Shown: positions 1 to 9,273 of the stretch, one piece after another
How positions within the stretch are numbered: position 1 is the first letter of the stretch
Layout of the letters: every line of letters begins with the position of its first letter
Source of the DNA: an uncultured Clostridiaceae bacterium
GTDB lineage: Bacteria; Bacillota; Clostridia; Oscillospirales; Ruminococcaceae
NCBI GenBank assembly: GCA_946411985.1
Contig: CAMKFY010000005.1
Coordinates: 1-26,695 of the forward strand
DNA length: 26,695 bases
Reading direction: 5' to 3'
The notes under the pieces: generated by a model
Databases searched by the model: none
Seen by the model: the letters and a program-made list of their open reading frames with translations, nothing else
Told to the model about the DNA's origin: nothing
Program-made: the position numbers and the translations under genes

Positions 1-1126
1 CTTTATATTTTCCGTTATCTATTGTTTTTATTTCTTCATAATTCATGCCCACAAAATTTGGTATTTTAATTTCATCTATAACGTTTTTATTCTTACCAAA
101 TATAAATGTTAACACCATAACAACAGCCACTAAAAATATGCTACCAGTTACGCCTAAAAGTATTGGTATTAACTTGCCTTTGCCTTTTGATTCTTCATCT
201 CTGCTAAAATCTTTTATGTTAACTCTATCAGAATCTTCATACAACCCAAAATATCTAGTGTTTTCAACATCTTCTGCATACCTGTAGCCAAATGATATAT
301 TTGGGTTTTTCTTAAATTCGTCTATATCGCGAAGCATTTCATCTGCAGTTTGATATCTATCTTGCGGCTTTTTTCGCATGGCTCTAAGCGTTATATCTAC
401 CAATCCCTTAGGCAAATTTGGGTTTAACTCTAATGGCGATATTGGCTGCTGCTGTAACTGCATCTGCGCCACTAGTTTTGGGTCTTTCCCTTTAAATGGC
501 AGCTGCCCTGTTAGCATTTCATACATAATTATGCCAACAGAATATATATCCGATTTATAATCTGTAACGCCACCTGCAGCCTGCTCTGGGCTTATATAGT
601 GCACAGAGCCTATAGCTTTCTTTAAATATATTTTTTCATCTTTTGGAAACCTAGCAATTCCAAAATCCATTATTTTAACTGTGCCATCTTCTAAAAGCAT
701 AATATTTTGCGGCTTTATATCTCTATGCACTATTCCCTTATCGTGCGCGTGCTGAAGCCCTCTTAATATTTGAAATGTAAAATGAACTGCGTCTTTCCAA
801 TTTAAGCCTTTAGTAGAATCTATAAACTCCTTTAAAGTAACCCCTTCTATATATTCCATAACAATATATTGCAACCTATCACCAAACCCTACATCAAAAA
901 CACGAACTATGTTAGGGTGTGACAGGCTAGCATTAGCCTTAGTTTCATTTTTAAACCTATGTATAAACTCTTCGTTATTTAAATATTCCTCTTTTAATAC
1001 TTTTATGGCCACATAACAATCACGAACCCTATCAAAAGCCTTATATACATAAGACATTCCACCAGTACCAATAAGATTTATACACTCATACCTGTCATCT
1101 AAAACCTTACCTCGTAAGCTCTTCAT
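1..1126 (-). CDS. prkC: Serine/threonine protein kinase with PASTA region (PrkC/Stk1), C-terminus cut by window edge
   Basis: Membrane Hanks-type kinase that senses cell-wall fragments and phosphorylates proteins on Ser/Thr in Firmicutes. I translated 375 residues from the ATG at 1126, which follows a GGAGG site. The kinase domain spans about residues 12-268, with the ATP lysine K42 (VAIKVLK), the catalytic loop HRDIKPQN (H134, D136) and DFG at D154. After a charged linker there is one transmembrane helix at about 316-342, then an outside segment beginning KIPNFVGMNYEEI, which looks like the start of the first PASTA repeat. The frame is open to the window edge, so the protein is truncated only by the window. 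It lies 40 bases after prpC, the usual kinase-phosphatase pair and probably co-transcribed. Confidence 0.93.
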   Translation of the reverse strand, partial: MKSLRGKVLDDRYECINLIGTGGMSYVYKAFDRVRDCYVAIKVLKEEYLNNEEFIHRFKNETKANASLSHPNIVRVFDVGFGDRLQYIVMEYIEGVTLKEFIDSTKGLNWKDAVHFTFQILRGLQHAHDKGIVHRDIKPQNIMLLEDGTVKIMDFGIARFPKDEKIYLKKAIGSVHYISPEQAAGGVTDYKSDIYSVGIIMYEMLTGQLPFKGKDPKLVAQMQLQQQPISPLELNPNLPKGLVDITLRAMRKKPQDRYQTADEMLRDIDEFKKNPNISFGYRYAEDVENTRYFGLYEDSDRVNIKDFSRDEESKGKGKLIPILLGVTGSIFLVAVVMVLTFIFGKNKNVIDEIKIPNFVGMNYEEIKTIDNGKYK

Positions 1127-1166
1127 TTAATATCCTCCAAAACCAGTCATTAGAAAAAATATAAAA

Positions 1167-1910
1167 CTAAATTTCTATTAACACAGCAGTTACATTATCA
1201 TAGCCACCATTAAAATTGGAAATACCTATAAAATATTCAACACATGAATTTATATCTACCCTGTTTTTTAATATTTCTTCCAACTTGCTATCACTGCAGC
1301 TGTTTGTTAACCCATCTGTGCAAAGAAGGGTAACATCTCCCTCTTTTATTTTTAACATGTTAACGTCTACATTTATTTTATTTTTTGAAATGCCAACAGC
1401 TTTTGTTATTTCGTTTTTTCTTGGGTGGCACCTTGCCTCTTCCTTTGTTATTTTACCGCTATCCACCAAAGTTTGAACATATGAATGGTCTTTAGTGAGC
1501 TGCTTTAATACATAATTAGAATATAAATATACTCTACTATCTCCAACACTAAAAACAAATAAACTATCCTTAACCAAAACAACCGTTGCGCAGGTTGTGC
1601 CCATGCCTTTATAACTCGAACAACTCTCAGATTTTTCAAAAATACTAATATTTACTTCTTCAAGGCAATTAGACACAACCTCTTTAACATAATCTGATGT
1701 TATGCGCTCAACAGACACATTTAAAGCTTCATATATTTTTTTGTGTAGCAACTCCTTTGCCATTTTACTAGCAATATCGCCGCCATTTTGACCACCCATT
1801 CCATCACAAACAAAAGCAAAACACACGTCTTCATTTAGTTTTAAATAGGAAAACGTATCCTGATTAGATTTTCTTTTTTTACCAATATCAGACATACCAA
1901 AAATATTCAA
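1167..1910 (-). CDS. prpC: PP2C-family Ser/Thr protein phosphatase (PrpC/Stp1)
   Basis: Soluble metal-dependent phosphatase that reverses PrkC phosphorylation. All PP2C motifs are visible: SNQD (D18), CDGMGGQNGGD (D36, G37), GMGTTC, SVGDSR, LLCTDGLTN and the closing GGYDNVTAV. I chose the TTG at 1910 (247 residues) because AAAGGGG sits 8 bases upstream and the protein then begins just before the conserved SDIGKKRKSNQD. An ATG at 1991 would add 27 residues with no family similarity and no ribosome binding site, but it cannot be excluded. The gene ends on UAG at the normal end of the domain, which shows that UAG is a working stop in this genome. It directly precedes prkC. Confidence 0.93.
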   Translation of the reverse strand: MNIFGMSDIGKKRKSNQDTFSYLKLNEDVCFAFVCDGMGGQNGGDIASKMAKELLHKKIYEALNVSVERITSDYVKEVVSNCLEEVNISIFEKSESCSSYKGMGTTCATVVLVKDSLFVFSVGDSRVYLYSNYVLKQLTKDHSYVQTLVDSGKITKEEARCHPRKNEITKAVGISKNKINVDVNMLKIKEGDVTLLCTDGLTNSCSDSKLEEILKNRVDINSCVEYFIGISNFNGGYDNVTAVLIEI

Positions 1911-2011
1911 AAATCCAACCCCTTTATAAAATTTTTTAAACTTGCAAACCACGCCTATAAAACTCCACACAATAACAAAAGCTCTGCTCATCTATTACAT
2001 AACAAAAAAAG

Positions 2012-2725
2012 CTAATCATCTTCCCTAGAATTAACTATTAAAATAAGGCGCACCAACTGCGCAAGCGACGACAAGAAAGATGCTACGTAGGTCATTGCTG
2101 CGGCCCAAAGCACCTTTTTTACCCCGTTTATTTCAATTTCAGTTAAAATTCCTTGCGATTTAAGTATTTTAATAGCTCTAGAGCTAGCGTTAAACTCCAC
2201 AGGAAGAGTTATAAAACTAAAAAACGCAACCAAACCAAAAAGAATTATTCCAAAATAAGCAAACCTTACGTTAGACAGCAAAATCCCAGCTATAAATATT
2301 GGCATAGCCAAAAAAGAACCAAACCTAGTAGCAGGCACAATGGCAGCACGTAATTTAATTGGAAAATAGTTTTTAGCATATTGAACAGCATGGCCAACTT
2401 CATGCGCCACCACCCCAATAGACGCTATAGACGTGCCACTGTAATTAGAATATGAAAGCCGCACAACATTGCTTCTTGGGTCGAAATGATCGGTTAAACT
2501 GCCACTAATAGCTTCCACTTTAACCCCATAAAGCCCATAACTATCTAGTATATTTCTTGCCACAACGGCGCCAGTTAGGCCGCCCAAACTTTTAAATTTA
2601 GAATATTTAGAATATATAAACTTCATTTTAATGCTAACAAAAATAGACAACATAAAAATTGGTAAAATAACAGCTAAATAAAATATTGTATCTGCTCTGT
2701 CGAATGTGTTGTAATAACCAAACAA
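2012..2725 (-). CDS. Zinc metallopeptidase, YugP family, membrane-bound
   Basis: Belongs to the YugP-like membrane zinc peptidase family (about 225-240 residues); the physiological substrate is unknown. A transmembrane helix at about residues 13-33 precedes the catalytic HEVGH motif (H108, E109, H112), and further hydrophobic segments at about 140-175 and near the C-terminus are typical of the family. The start is TTG at 2725, shortly after GGAGAGGA; no ATG lies nearby. The stop is UAG. It sits between fmt and prpC, a place occupied by rsmB and rlmN in many Firmicutes. The gaps of 15 bases to fmt and about 100 bases to prpC suggest one transcript. Confidence 0.88.
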   Translation of the reverse strand: MFGYYNTFDRADTIFYLAVILPIFMLSIFVSIKMKFIYSKYSKFKSLGGLTGAVVARNILDSYGLYGVKVEAISGSLTDHFDPRSNVVRLSYSNYSGTSIASIGVVAHEVGHAVQYAKNYFPIKLRAAIVPATRFGSFLAMPIFIAGILLSNVRFAYFGIILFGLVAFFSFITLPVEFNASSRAIKILKSQGILTEIEINGVKKVLWAAAMTYVASFLSSLAQLVRLILIVNSREDD

Positions 2726-2740
2726 AAAAATCCTCTCCTT

Positions 2741-3658
2741 TTACTGTAAACATATTCCTTTTTCTAATTTGAAACCATTTAAAAAATCTTTAACAATCAT
2801 CCTCTTCCTGCCTTCCAGCTGAACATCTAAAAACTCTACTGCAAAATCTTTACAACCCACCACAAACCTATTGCTGCACAAAACCTCGCCAACATTACCA
2901 GAAAACTCGCGCATAAACGCACTTTTATATATTTTTAACATCTTCCCGTTTAAATAACAATATGCGCACGGCCAACTTGAAAGACCACATATTAACTTAT
3001 GAACCTCCATAGCTGGCCTATTAAAATTTAACCTTGCCATATCTTTTGTTATTTTAAAAACATAGCTCGCGTCTTGCTCATTTTGAGGAATTCTTTCTGC
3101 AACGCCAAGCTCAACATCTTTTAAAACCTCGCACATAGCCTTAGCCCCAATTTTTGAAAGCCTTTGTGAAAGCTCATCTGCCGTCTCGTTTAACCCTATT
3201 TTAGTTTGCACCTTTTTTAAAATGTCGCCACTGTCTAACTTTTCTGCCATATACATTATTGTAACACCAGTAACGCTATCGCAATTCATTATACTAGCTT
3301 GTATGGGAGCTGCGCCCCTATATTTTGGCAACAGCGACGCATGAACATTAAAGCTGCCATACTTTGGAGCATTTAAAACGCTACTTGGAAGTATAACCCC
3401 ATAAGCTGCCACAACGCAGGCATCTAAATTTAAATTCTTAATTAAGTTAACATATTCCTCGTCAAATTTAGCCGGCTGATATATATCAATACCATACTCT
3501 AAAGCTTTTTGCTTAACAGGAGAAAATTTTAATATCTTCTTTCTGCCTACTGGCTTGTCGGGCTTTGTAAAAACTCCAACTATGTTATAGTTTTCATTAA
3601 CTAGCTCCTCCAATGTTTGCACTGCAAAATTTGGAGTGCCCATAAAAACTATTCTCAC
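2741..3658 (-). CDS. fmt: Methionyl-tRNA formyltransferase
   Basis: Transfers formyl from 10-formyl-tetrahydrofolate to Met-tRNAi so that translation can initiate. At 305 residues it is full length. The N-terminal formyltransferase domain starts MRIVFMGTPNFAV and carries the catalytic block N104-V-H106-A-S-L-L-P-x-Y-R-G-A-A-P. The C-terminal OB-like domain begins around residue 205. The start is GTG at 3658, with AGGTGA about 9 bases upstream. It follows def by 34 bases. Def removes the formyl group that Fmt adds, and the two are paired in most bacteria. FolD, elsewhere in this window, supplies the folate cofactor. Confidence 0.97.
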   Translation of the reverse strand: MRIVFMGTPNFAVQTLEELVNENYNIVGVFTKPDKPVGRKKILKFSPVKQKALEYGIDIYQPAKFDEEYVNLIKNLNLDACVVAAYGVILPSSVLNAPKYGSFNVHASLLPKYRGAAPIQASIMNCDSVTGVTIMYMAEKLDSGDILKKVQTKIGLNETADELSQRLSKIGAKAMCEVLKDVELGVAERIPQNEQDASYVFKITKDMARLNFNRPAMEVHKLICGLSSWPCAYCYLNGKMLKIYKSAFMREFSGNVGEVLCSNRFVVGCKDFAVEFLDVQLEGRKRMIVKDFLNGFKLEKGICLQ

Positions 3659-3692
3659 GATTAAACGTCACCTACCTTTTAAAAAATAAATA

Positions 3693-4157
3693 TCAAACAT
3701 CATCTTCACCCTCTTCAACTTCCGCTATATCTAAAAACACTATTCCACTTAAATGATCTATTTCATGGCAAAGAGCACGGGCAAACAAACCACTTCCCTC
3801 AAAAAAAACCTCTTCTGCCGCCCTATTTAAACTACGAACTTTAACAAAATTTGGCCTTTTAACAGTTTTATATATATTTGGAAATGATAAGCAGCCTTCC
3901 TTGGAAATTTGCTCGCCAACACTATTCACTATAACTGGGTTTATAAGCTCAACCACGCCATCTCCAACATCTATAACAGCCACTCTGCGAAGCACACCAA
4001 CCTGAGGCGCAGCAAGCCCAACAGCGTCCTTTCTGCTATGCAAAGTTTGCACCATATCATCTAAAAACTCGTTTAACTTATCTCCAAAATCTGTAATATC
4101 TTTGCTTTTTTTGTGCAAAAAATTAATATCATTAGTTAAAATATTCCTAAGAGCCAT
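3693..4157 (-). CDS. def: Peptide deformylase
   Basis: Metalloenzyme that removes the N-formyl group from new proteins. At 154 residues it has the normal length. All three signature motifs are present: GLAAPQVG (47-54), EGCLSFP with the metal ligand C89, and HEIDHL with metal ligands H131 and H135 and the catalytic glutamate between them. It starts at an ATG and ends on UGA, 34 bases before fmt. The acidic C-terminal tail (EVEEGEDD) is short, as in type 1 enzymes. It is part of the long uppP-to-prkC run. Confidence 0.97.
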   Translation of the reverse strand: MALRNILTNDINFLHKKSKDITDFGDKLNEFLDDMVQTLHSRKDAVGLAAPQVGVLRRVAVIDVGDGVVELINPVIVNSVGEQISKEGCLSFPNIYKTVKRPNFVKVRSLNRAAEEVFFEGSGLFARALCHEIDHLSGIVFLDIAEVEEGEDDV

Positions 4158-4207
4158 AAAACCTCCAAACTAAAAATCAACAAAAATAAAAAAATCGTCA
4201 ATATATT

Positions 4208-6624
4208 TTATAATATATCTCCGTTTATGTCAATATTAACCCTTATAGTTGCAAAATTTTTAGACGAAAAAGCTTTTAAAGCCACGCAACGCATCCATTC
4301 CCTAAAACGCAAAGAATTTTTACACTTTATTATAACTCTTTTCCTATACTTTTTATTTAACATCTCCAAATATGGCGTAGATATTCCAAGCAACAAAAAC
4401 GGAATATTTGAATTTGCATTTTTCCTACATTCTGCAATAAATTCTTTTGCGCAAATGTAAAGCTTATTTCTATCTCTTCCTATAAAATTAACTATGCAAA
4501 AATCACAAAATGGCGGGCAAAAAAATGCCTTTCGCTCCTCTATTTCATTTTCATAAAATGTGTTGTAATCTTGCCTTGCTGCCCACGCAATTACCTTATT
4601 TGAAGGGTTTACAGTTTGAATAATTGCCCTACCTTGCTTTTTAGCCCTACCACTTCTGCCCACCACCTGCGTTAACAAACAAAAAGCACGCTCAGCACTT
4701 TTAAAATCTGCGCCATATAACACCGAGTCTGCAGACAAAACGCCCACCAAACTAACATTTAAAAAATTTAAACCCTTAGCCACCATCTGCGTCCCTATTA
4801 ATATGTTATATTCACCATTTTCAAACGCTTTTATTTTTTCCTCTAAATCTGTATGCGAGAAAACAGAATCGGTGTCTAAACGTAATACTTTAGCACCATT
4901 CAAATGTTTTTTTATATGTTGCTCCACATTTTGTGTGCCTTCCCCGCAATAAAAAAGCCTTTCACTCTTACAATTACTGCAACATTTAAGCTTGGTTAAA
5001 ATATATCCACAATAATGACACATAAATGTTTTATTAACACTATGATATACCATTAAAGCTGAACAATTCTTGCAGTGAACACCACAACCACAATCTAAAC
5101 ACACCACACTTAAATAATAACCACGCCTATTTAAAAAAATTATGCTCTGCTCACTTCTTGTTAAATTTTTTTCGAGCTCATCAAAAAGATACGCGCTAAC
5201 ACCAGGTATTAAAGACATTGCCGCTTTTTTCATATCTACAACAAAAACTCGCGGCAGCTCAATATTTTTATACCTATGCTTTAATACAAACTCACTATAT
5301 AATCCCTTTTTAGCATAGTAATTTGTAGATATTGATGGCGTTGCAGAAGCCAAAATAAGTAGCGATGACGTTTTAAACGCCCTATATTTTGCCACATCTT
5401 TAGCGTCATACCGAGGAGACATATCGCTTTTATAGCAAGCTCCCTCTTCTTCATCCATTATTATAAGCCCTAAATTTTTGCACGGAGCAAAAACAGCGCT
5501 CCTTGTGCCTATAACAAGCCGCGCTAAACCTTTAAATATTCGCTTATATTCATCAAACTGCTTCGAAGCCAAAATACCACTATGAAGCACAGCCACGCAC
5601 TGCCCAAAAAAAGATCGAAAAAACAACACCATTTGCGGAGTTAAAGATATTTCAGGCACTAAAAATATAACATCTTTACCACATTTTAAAACAAAATCTA
5701 TAATCTTTAAAAACACCTGAGTTTTTCCGCTGCCCGTAACTCCCCTTAAAAGCGCCACGCCCGGCTCTTTATTTTTTAACAAACCTAGCAAACCATCTGC
5801 CGCCGCCTGCTGTTCTGAGCTTAAATTTATATCTTCAACATTTCTAGTTTTATTAACATTTAAGCATGAGCTCATATATATATCTTTTTCAAATATTGTT
5901 ATTGCGCCCATATTTTCCAAATTTTTTGCCACCACATTAGTAACGCCACAAACATAACATGCCTTTTTTAAAGAAACCTCACCGCAACTTTTTATATAGT
6001 TAAAAAGCAATTTTTGTTTTTTTGTTAATTTAAAACCAAAAACTATATCCTCGCTTACCTTCACCAAAGAATCTTTCTTATTTAAAATTCTGCGTTTACC
6101 ATTTTTTAATAATGCTTCCTTTTCTATTAACTTTTCCAATATATGCTTATATCTACCATCAACCAAAAACTGCTCAACCAAATCATTTAAACAACGCTTT
6201 TCAGCCAAACCTTTAATATATTCTAAAAACAACGCCTCTTCACTGCTCAAGCCCCCAAAAAAAGAGCGGTTAAACCTCCACCGAACTTTTAAACTATAAA
6301 AAAAGCCTGAAGGAAGTATAGCTCGCACAGTATCATACCAACTACAAAAACACCTAGAATGCATAAAATTAGCCACATCTAAAAGATCTTTCGTTAAAAA
6401 ATTAGTATGAGAAAGCAAACTTACAACATATTTTAACTCTACATCAGGTTTTTTTTTTCAATGTTAAATATAACTCCCCGCCTTAATTTGTTACACCTTC
6501 CAAAAGGCACAACAACAAAGCTGCCCTTATTAGCCACTAAAGCCAAATTTTGCGGTAGTATATATTCAAAAAGCTTATCAAAATTAAACGCAGTTTTCTC
6601 CACTGCCACAGAAGCTATATACAA
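4208..6624 (-). pseudogene. priA: Primosomal helicase PriA, reading frame interrupted at an A10 run (possible -1 frameshift site)
   Basis: PriA is a 3'-5' helicase that restarts stalled replication forks. Two frames together make one full-length protein of about 805 residues. Frame 1 (TTG at 6624, after GGAGGT) encodes the N-terminal 3'-DNA-binding domain, starting MYIASVAVEKTAFNFDKLF and ending on UAG at 6439. Frame 2 continues from the same place and ends at 4208. The shift lies at ten consecutive A in the coding strand (6449-6458). One extra A, or a -1 ribosomal slip at A AAA AAC, joins IEKK to PDVELKYVV. Frame 2 has Walker A GVTGSGKT, a DEE motif reading DEEE instead of the family's DEEH, the paired-cysteine zinc region (about 220 residues further on) and motif VI QVVGRSGRA. 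Sequence outside the break looks well conserved. It may be a real mutation, a homopolymer error, or recoding. Confidence 0.9.
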
Positions 6625-6685
6625 AAATTTACCTCCAACAAATTATAAACGTCTAAAAAATAAAATATTAAAATGCAAAATAAAA

Positions 6686-6862
6686 CTAAATATCTTCCGT
6701 AGACAATATTTCATATTTTCCACTATTTAAAGCCTCAACAGCCTCCATAACAGGGTTATCTGGGCAACTAACCCCATCATCATTAGCTTTTTCTACAATA
6801 TCTCTGGCTACTTTAGAAATAGCTATTATATTAGCATAATAATTCTCACATTTTGTATTCAT
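6686..6862 (-). CDS. rpoZ: RNA polymerase omega subunit
   Basis: Small subunit that helps assemble and stabilise RNA polymerase. I chose the ATG at 6862 (58 residues, MNTKCENYYANII) because GGGAGGTG at 6871-6878 lies 8 bases upstream; a longer frame from 6886 would contain that ribosome binding site. The omega pattern is visible: a first helix, then SKVARDIVEKA (the usual SxRARxI helix), then PVMEAVEALNSGKYEI (the usual AxEEI..GK helix). It is short even for an omega subunit. It sits between gmk and priA, the classic gmk-rpoZ-priA order, and ends on UAG. Confidence 0.85.
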   Translation of the reverse strand: MNTKCENYYANIIAISKVARDIVEKANDDGVSCPDNPVMEAVEALNSGKYEILSTEDI

Positions 6863-6925
6863 AACAAAAACACCTCCCAACTTCAAATAACTATAAACTT
6901 AAAAATTTATTAATAAAGCATATAT

Positions 6926-7576
6926 CTACAAAAAGCTATCAATAAATTGCTTCATATTACATACTCTTAATTTTTCACAATACTCTTTGCTATAATTGGC
7001 AGGCATTTCATCAAAAAATCCTAATTTTTCATAATATATTATATTTTTAATATCTTGCACTGCCTTATTTAATTCATTGTTAACAACAACATAATCATAC
7101 GAATAAGCCATTTTAATTTCCTCTACAATGGCTCTTCGTAACCTATTTAGCAAACTAAATTCCGTTTCCGTGCCCCGTTGCCTCAAACGCTCTTTTAAAA
7201 CTTTAAAGCTAGGCGGCAATATAAAAACCTTAACGCAATCCATACGGCTGCATATATTTTTTGCGCCATTAACATCTATTTCCAGAACAACAACGTCATT
7301 TTCTCTCAAAAGCCTAAGCACATCTTCTCTTAACGTGCCATAATAATTATTGCAATATTTATTATATTCAAGCATTTCACCATTTTCAACACGACGCAAA
7401 AAATCTTGTTCGTCTAAAAAATAATAGTCTACGCCATCTAATTCGCCAGGCCTTTTTTTTCGAGTTGTGGCCGAAATACCAAACGCCAAACCTTTAACGC
7501 TTTCAAGCTTTTTTAAAATGCTGCCCTTGCCACAACCAGACGGCCCAGAAACCACTAACAACAAACCTTTTTTCAT
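6926..7576 (-). CDS. gmk: Guanylate kinase
   Basis: Phosphorylates GMP to GDP with ATP, an essential step in GTP supply and in recycling of nucleotide signals. At 216 residues it is slightly longer than the usual 205-210. The P-loop GPSGCGKGS (11-19) is at the N-terminus, followed by the GMP-binding region with SATTRKKRPGELDGVDYYF, which carries the conserved TTR and the GxDYxF motif, and then the lid region around LRQRGTE. The start is ATG at 7576 and the stop is UAG. It lies 36 bases after uppP and 63 before rpoZ. The remA and yicC genes that often precede gmk in Firmicutes are not there. Confidence 0.96.
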   Translation of the reverse strand: MKKGLLLVVSGPSGCGKGSILKKLESVKGLAFGISATTRKKRPGELDGVDYYFLDEQDFLRRVENGEMLEYNKYCNNYYGTLREDVLRLLRENDVVVLEIDVNGAKNICSRMDCVKVFILPPSFKVLKERLRQRGTETEFSLLNRLRRAIVEEIKMAYSYDYVVVNNELNKAVQDIKNIIYYEKLGFFDEMPANYSKEYCEKLRVCNMKQFIDSFL

Positions 7577-7612
7577 TTTATTTCACATCTCTTTTAAATT
7601 AACAATACTAAA

Positions 7613-8467
7613 TTAAACGTGAACTTTGCTAAACATAGACAACGCCAAAAAAACTACGCCCACAAAAATTCTATAAAATGCAAAAGCTTTAAAACTATGT
7701 TTTCTAACAAAATTCATAAAAATTGGTATAGCCAGCATAGACACTATAAATGCAGAACTAAACCCAACCACCAATATAAGCCACTCAAACGGTAAGAACC
7801 CAAACATTCCACTATGCTTAAAATAAGATAATATTTCTAGCGCACTAGCCCCTAACATTGTAGGTATGGCGAGAAAAAACGAGAACTCCGCGCCAACACT
7901 CCGAGAACAACCAAGCAATAAAGCACAAAGTATTGTAGCTCCAGATCGCGACGTGCCTGGCACTAACGCCAAAGCTTGAAAAACTCCTATTAAAAACACT
8001 ACTTTATAGTTTAACTGCTCTATTTTAGAAAACTTAAAATGCTTACTACAATATTTTTCCGCAAAAATAAAAAATACACCATAAAGAATAAGCATAGAAG
8101 CCACAACAAAAGGACTATAAAGATATTCATGTATTATATCTTTAAAAGCAAAACCAATTATAGCAGCAGGCACACTGCCAAAAACTATTTTGCTCCATAA
8201 AGAAAAACAAGCCTTCCTCTCTTCAGATGTTTTAGATTTTGAAAACAAATTAAGCCTATTAAAAAACAAAAATATAACTGCTAATATTGAGCCAAACTGT
8301 ATAACCGTAAGGAAAAGCTCTACAAATTCTCCGCCAACAGAATAATAACTCTCATTTAAAGGAAAAAAGCTATTAAAAAGGATCATATGACCAGTGCTAC
8401 TTATTGGAAGCCATTCAGTTATTCCTTGTATTATACCTAAAAAAAACGACTTTAATATTTCAACCAC
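7613..8467 (-). CDS. uppP: Undecaprenyl-diphosphate phosphatase (UppP/BacA)
   Basis: Integral membrane enzyme that dephosphorylates undecaprenyl diphosphate, recycling the lipid carrier for peptidoglycan and other wall polymers. The two signature motifs are present: GIIQGITEWLPISSTGH near the N-terminus, with the glutamate and STGH residues, and PGTSRSGATI in the second repeat. Seven or eight hydrophobic helices are visible. I prefer the GTG at 8467 (284 residues) because GGAGGT sits 6 bases upstream; a frame starting at ATG 8488 would put that ribosome binding site inside the gene. It is the first gene of the run leading to gmk, rpoZ and priA. Confidence 0.95.
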   Translation of the reverse strand: MVEILKSFFLGIIQGITEWLPISSTGHMILFNSFFPLNESYYSVGGEFVELFLTVIQFGSILAVIFLFFNRLNLFSKSKTSEERKACFSLWSKIVFGSVPAAIIGFAFKDIIHEYLYSPFVVASMLILYGVFFIFAEKYCSKHFKFSKIEQLNYKVVFLIGVFQALALVPGTSRSGATILCALLLGCSRSVGAEFSFFLAIPTMLGASALEILSYFKHSGMFGFLPFEWLILVVGFSSAFIVSMLAIPIFMNFVRKHSFKAFAFYRIFVGVVFLALSMFSKVHV

Positions 8468-8530
8468 CTTACGACCTCCACTCAACACTCAATTTTATAA
8501 TATAGTCAAGTATATATTAAAGTTTTAAAA

Positions 8531-8547
8531 AATATTACAAGAATATT
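8531..8547 (-). terminator. Weak terminator-like hairpin after hpf
   Basis: AATATT is repeated as an inverted pair around a 5-base loop, and in the hpf direction six T follow. The stem holds only A-T pairs, so this is a weak candidate. Confidence 0.3.
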
Positions 8548-8551
8548 AAAA

Positions 8552-9091
8552 TTATCTATTACATGTTAACAAACCATACCCCTTATTTCTTTTATATATT
8601 ATTTTAAAAGAGCCATCTTCTCCTAAATATGCAAAAAAATTATGACCCAACATCTCCATCTGCACTACAGCCTCCTCTTCATTCATCATTTGAAGAAAAA
8701 TTTCCTTGTTACGCCTTATGTCCATATAAGAAAAATTTTCTTTTGAAGGCTCACGCTTTTGAAAATTTTCTAAAGACGTTGCAATATTATCTATTCCAAG
8801 CTTTCTTTTTTTACCTATTAAATATGTTTTCAATTTTCTAATTTTTCGTTTTAAATCGTCAACAGCAAAATCTATAGAGCTCTCAATAGAATCTGAAACT
8901 GCCTCACCTCGCATAAAACTGCCAGCGTCTTTAACAGTTATATCACACTTATAACCATCAACCTTTTTATTAAATGTTACGTCAAAGGTGGAGGTGATTG
9001 GAAGCATTTTCTCTACTCTTTTTAATTCCTTTTCAACTCCTAGCTTTGTGCCTTCTTTTAAATTAAACCCTCTAGCTGCAATTTTAAACAT
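8552..9091 (-). CDS. hpf: Long-form ribosome hibernation promoting factor
   Basis: Binds the 30S subunit and joins ribosomes into inactive 100S dimers in stationary phase. The 179-residue protein has the N-terminal S30AE fold (about 1-100) and the separate dimerising C-terminal domain (about 120-179), which contains MDIRRNKEIFLQMMNEEEAV, QMEMLGHNFFAYL and YKRNKGYGLL. The presence of both marks the long form typical of Firmicutes. The start is ATG at 9091. It stands alone, with its own consensus promoter and a leader of about 95 bases. A short hairpin followed by a T run (8531-8547, running on to lower coordinates) could end the transcript. The family is also called RaiA/YvyD. Confidence 0.95.
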   Translation of the reverse strand: MFKIAARGFNLKEGTKLGVEKELKRVEKMLPITSTFDVTFNKKVDGYKCDITVKDAGSFMRGEAVSDSIESSIDFAVDDLKRKIRKLKTYLIGKKRKLGIDNIATSLENFQKREPSKENFSYMDIRRNKEIFLQMMNEEEAVVQMEMLGHNFFAYLGEDGSFKIIYKRNKGYGLLTCNR

Positions 9092-9192
9092 ATTAAAACA
9101 CCTCTCTTAATTTTTAAGTGCCAAAAGTATTGTTAAACTACTATAGTATAGTTTGTAAAAAATAAAATAAAAACACCACTCACCTCTGTAAT

Positions 9193-9221
9193 ATTATACC
9201 ACTTTATAAATTTTTTTGCAA
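9193..9221 (-). promoter_or_regulatory. SigA-type promoter of hpf
   Basis: On the minus strand, TTGCAA (9216-9221), a 17-base spacer, and a perfect TATAAT (9193-9198). The predicted start near 9186 leaves a leader of about 95 bases, containing a 6-bp inverted repeat (AAACTA/TAGTTT). The lgt promoter has a similar layout, with GTGG directly before the -10 box. Confidence 0.75.
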
Positions 9222-9273
9222 ATTTTTTGCATTGCAGGTTAAAATTTGAAAAATTTGCACACAAAAACACACA

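Noticed and set aside
45..560. Plus-strand frames at the window start
   Set aside because: They run opposite prkC, which is open across the whole region and shows all kinase motifs.
4208..6418. A shorter, self-contained priA starting at TTG 6418
   Set aside because: It would lack the N-terminal DNA-binding domain, which is present in the adjoining frame, and there is no ribosome binding site before 6418.
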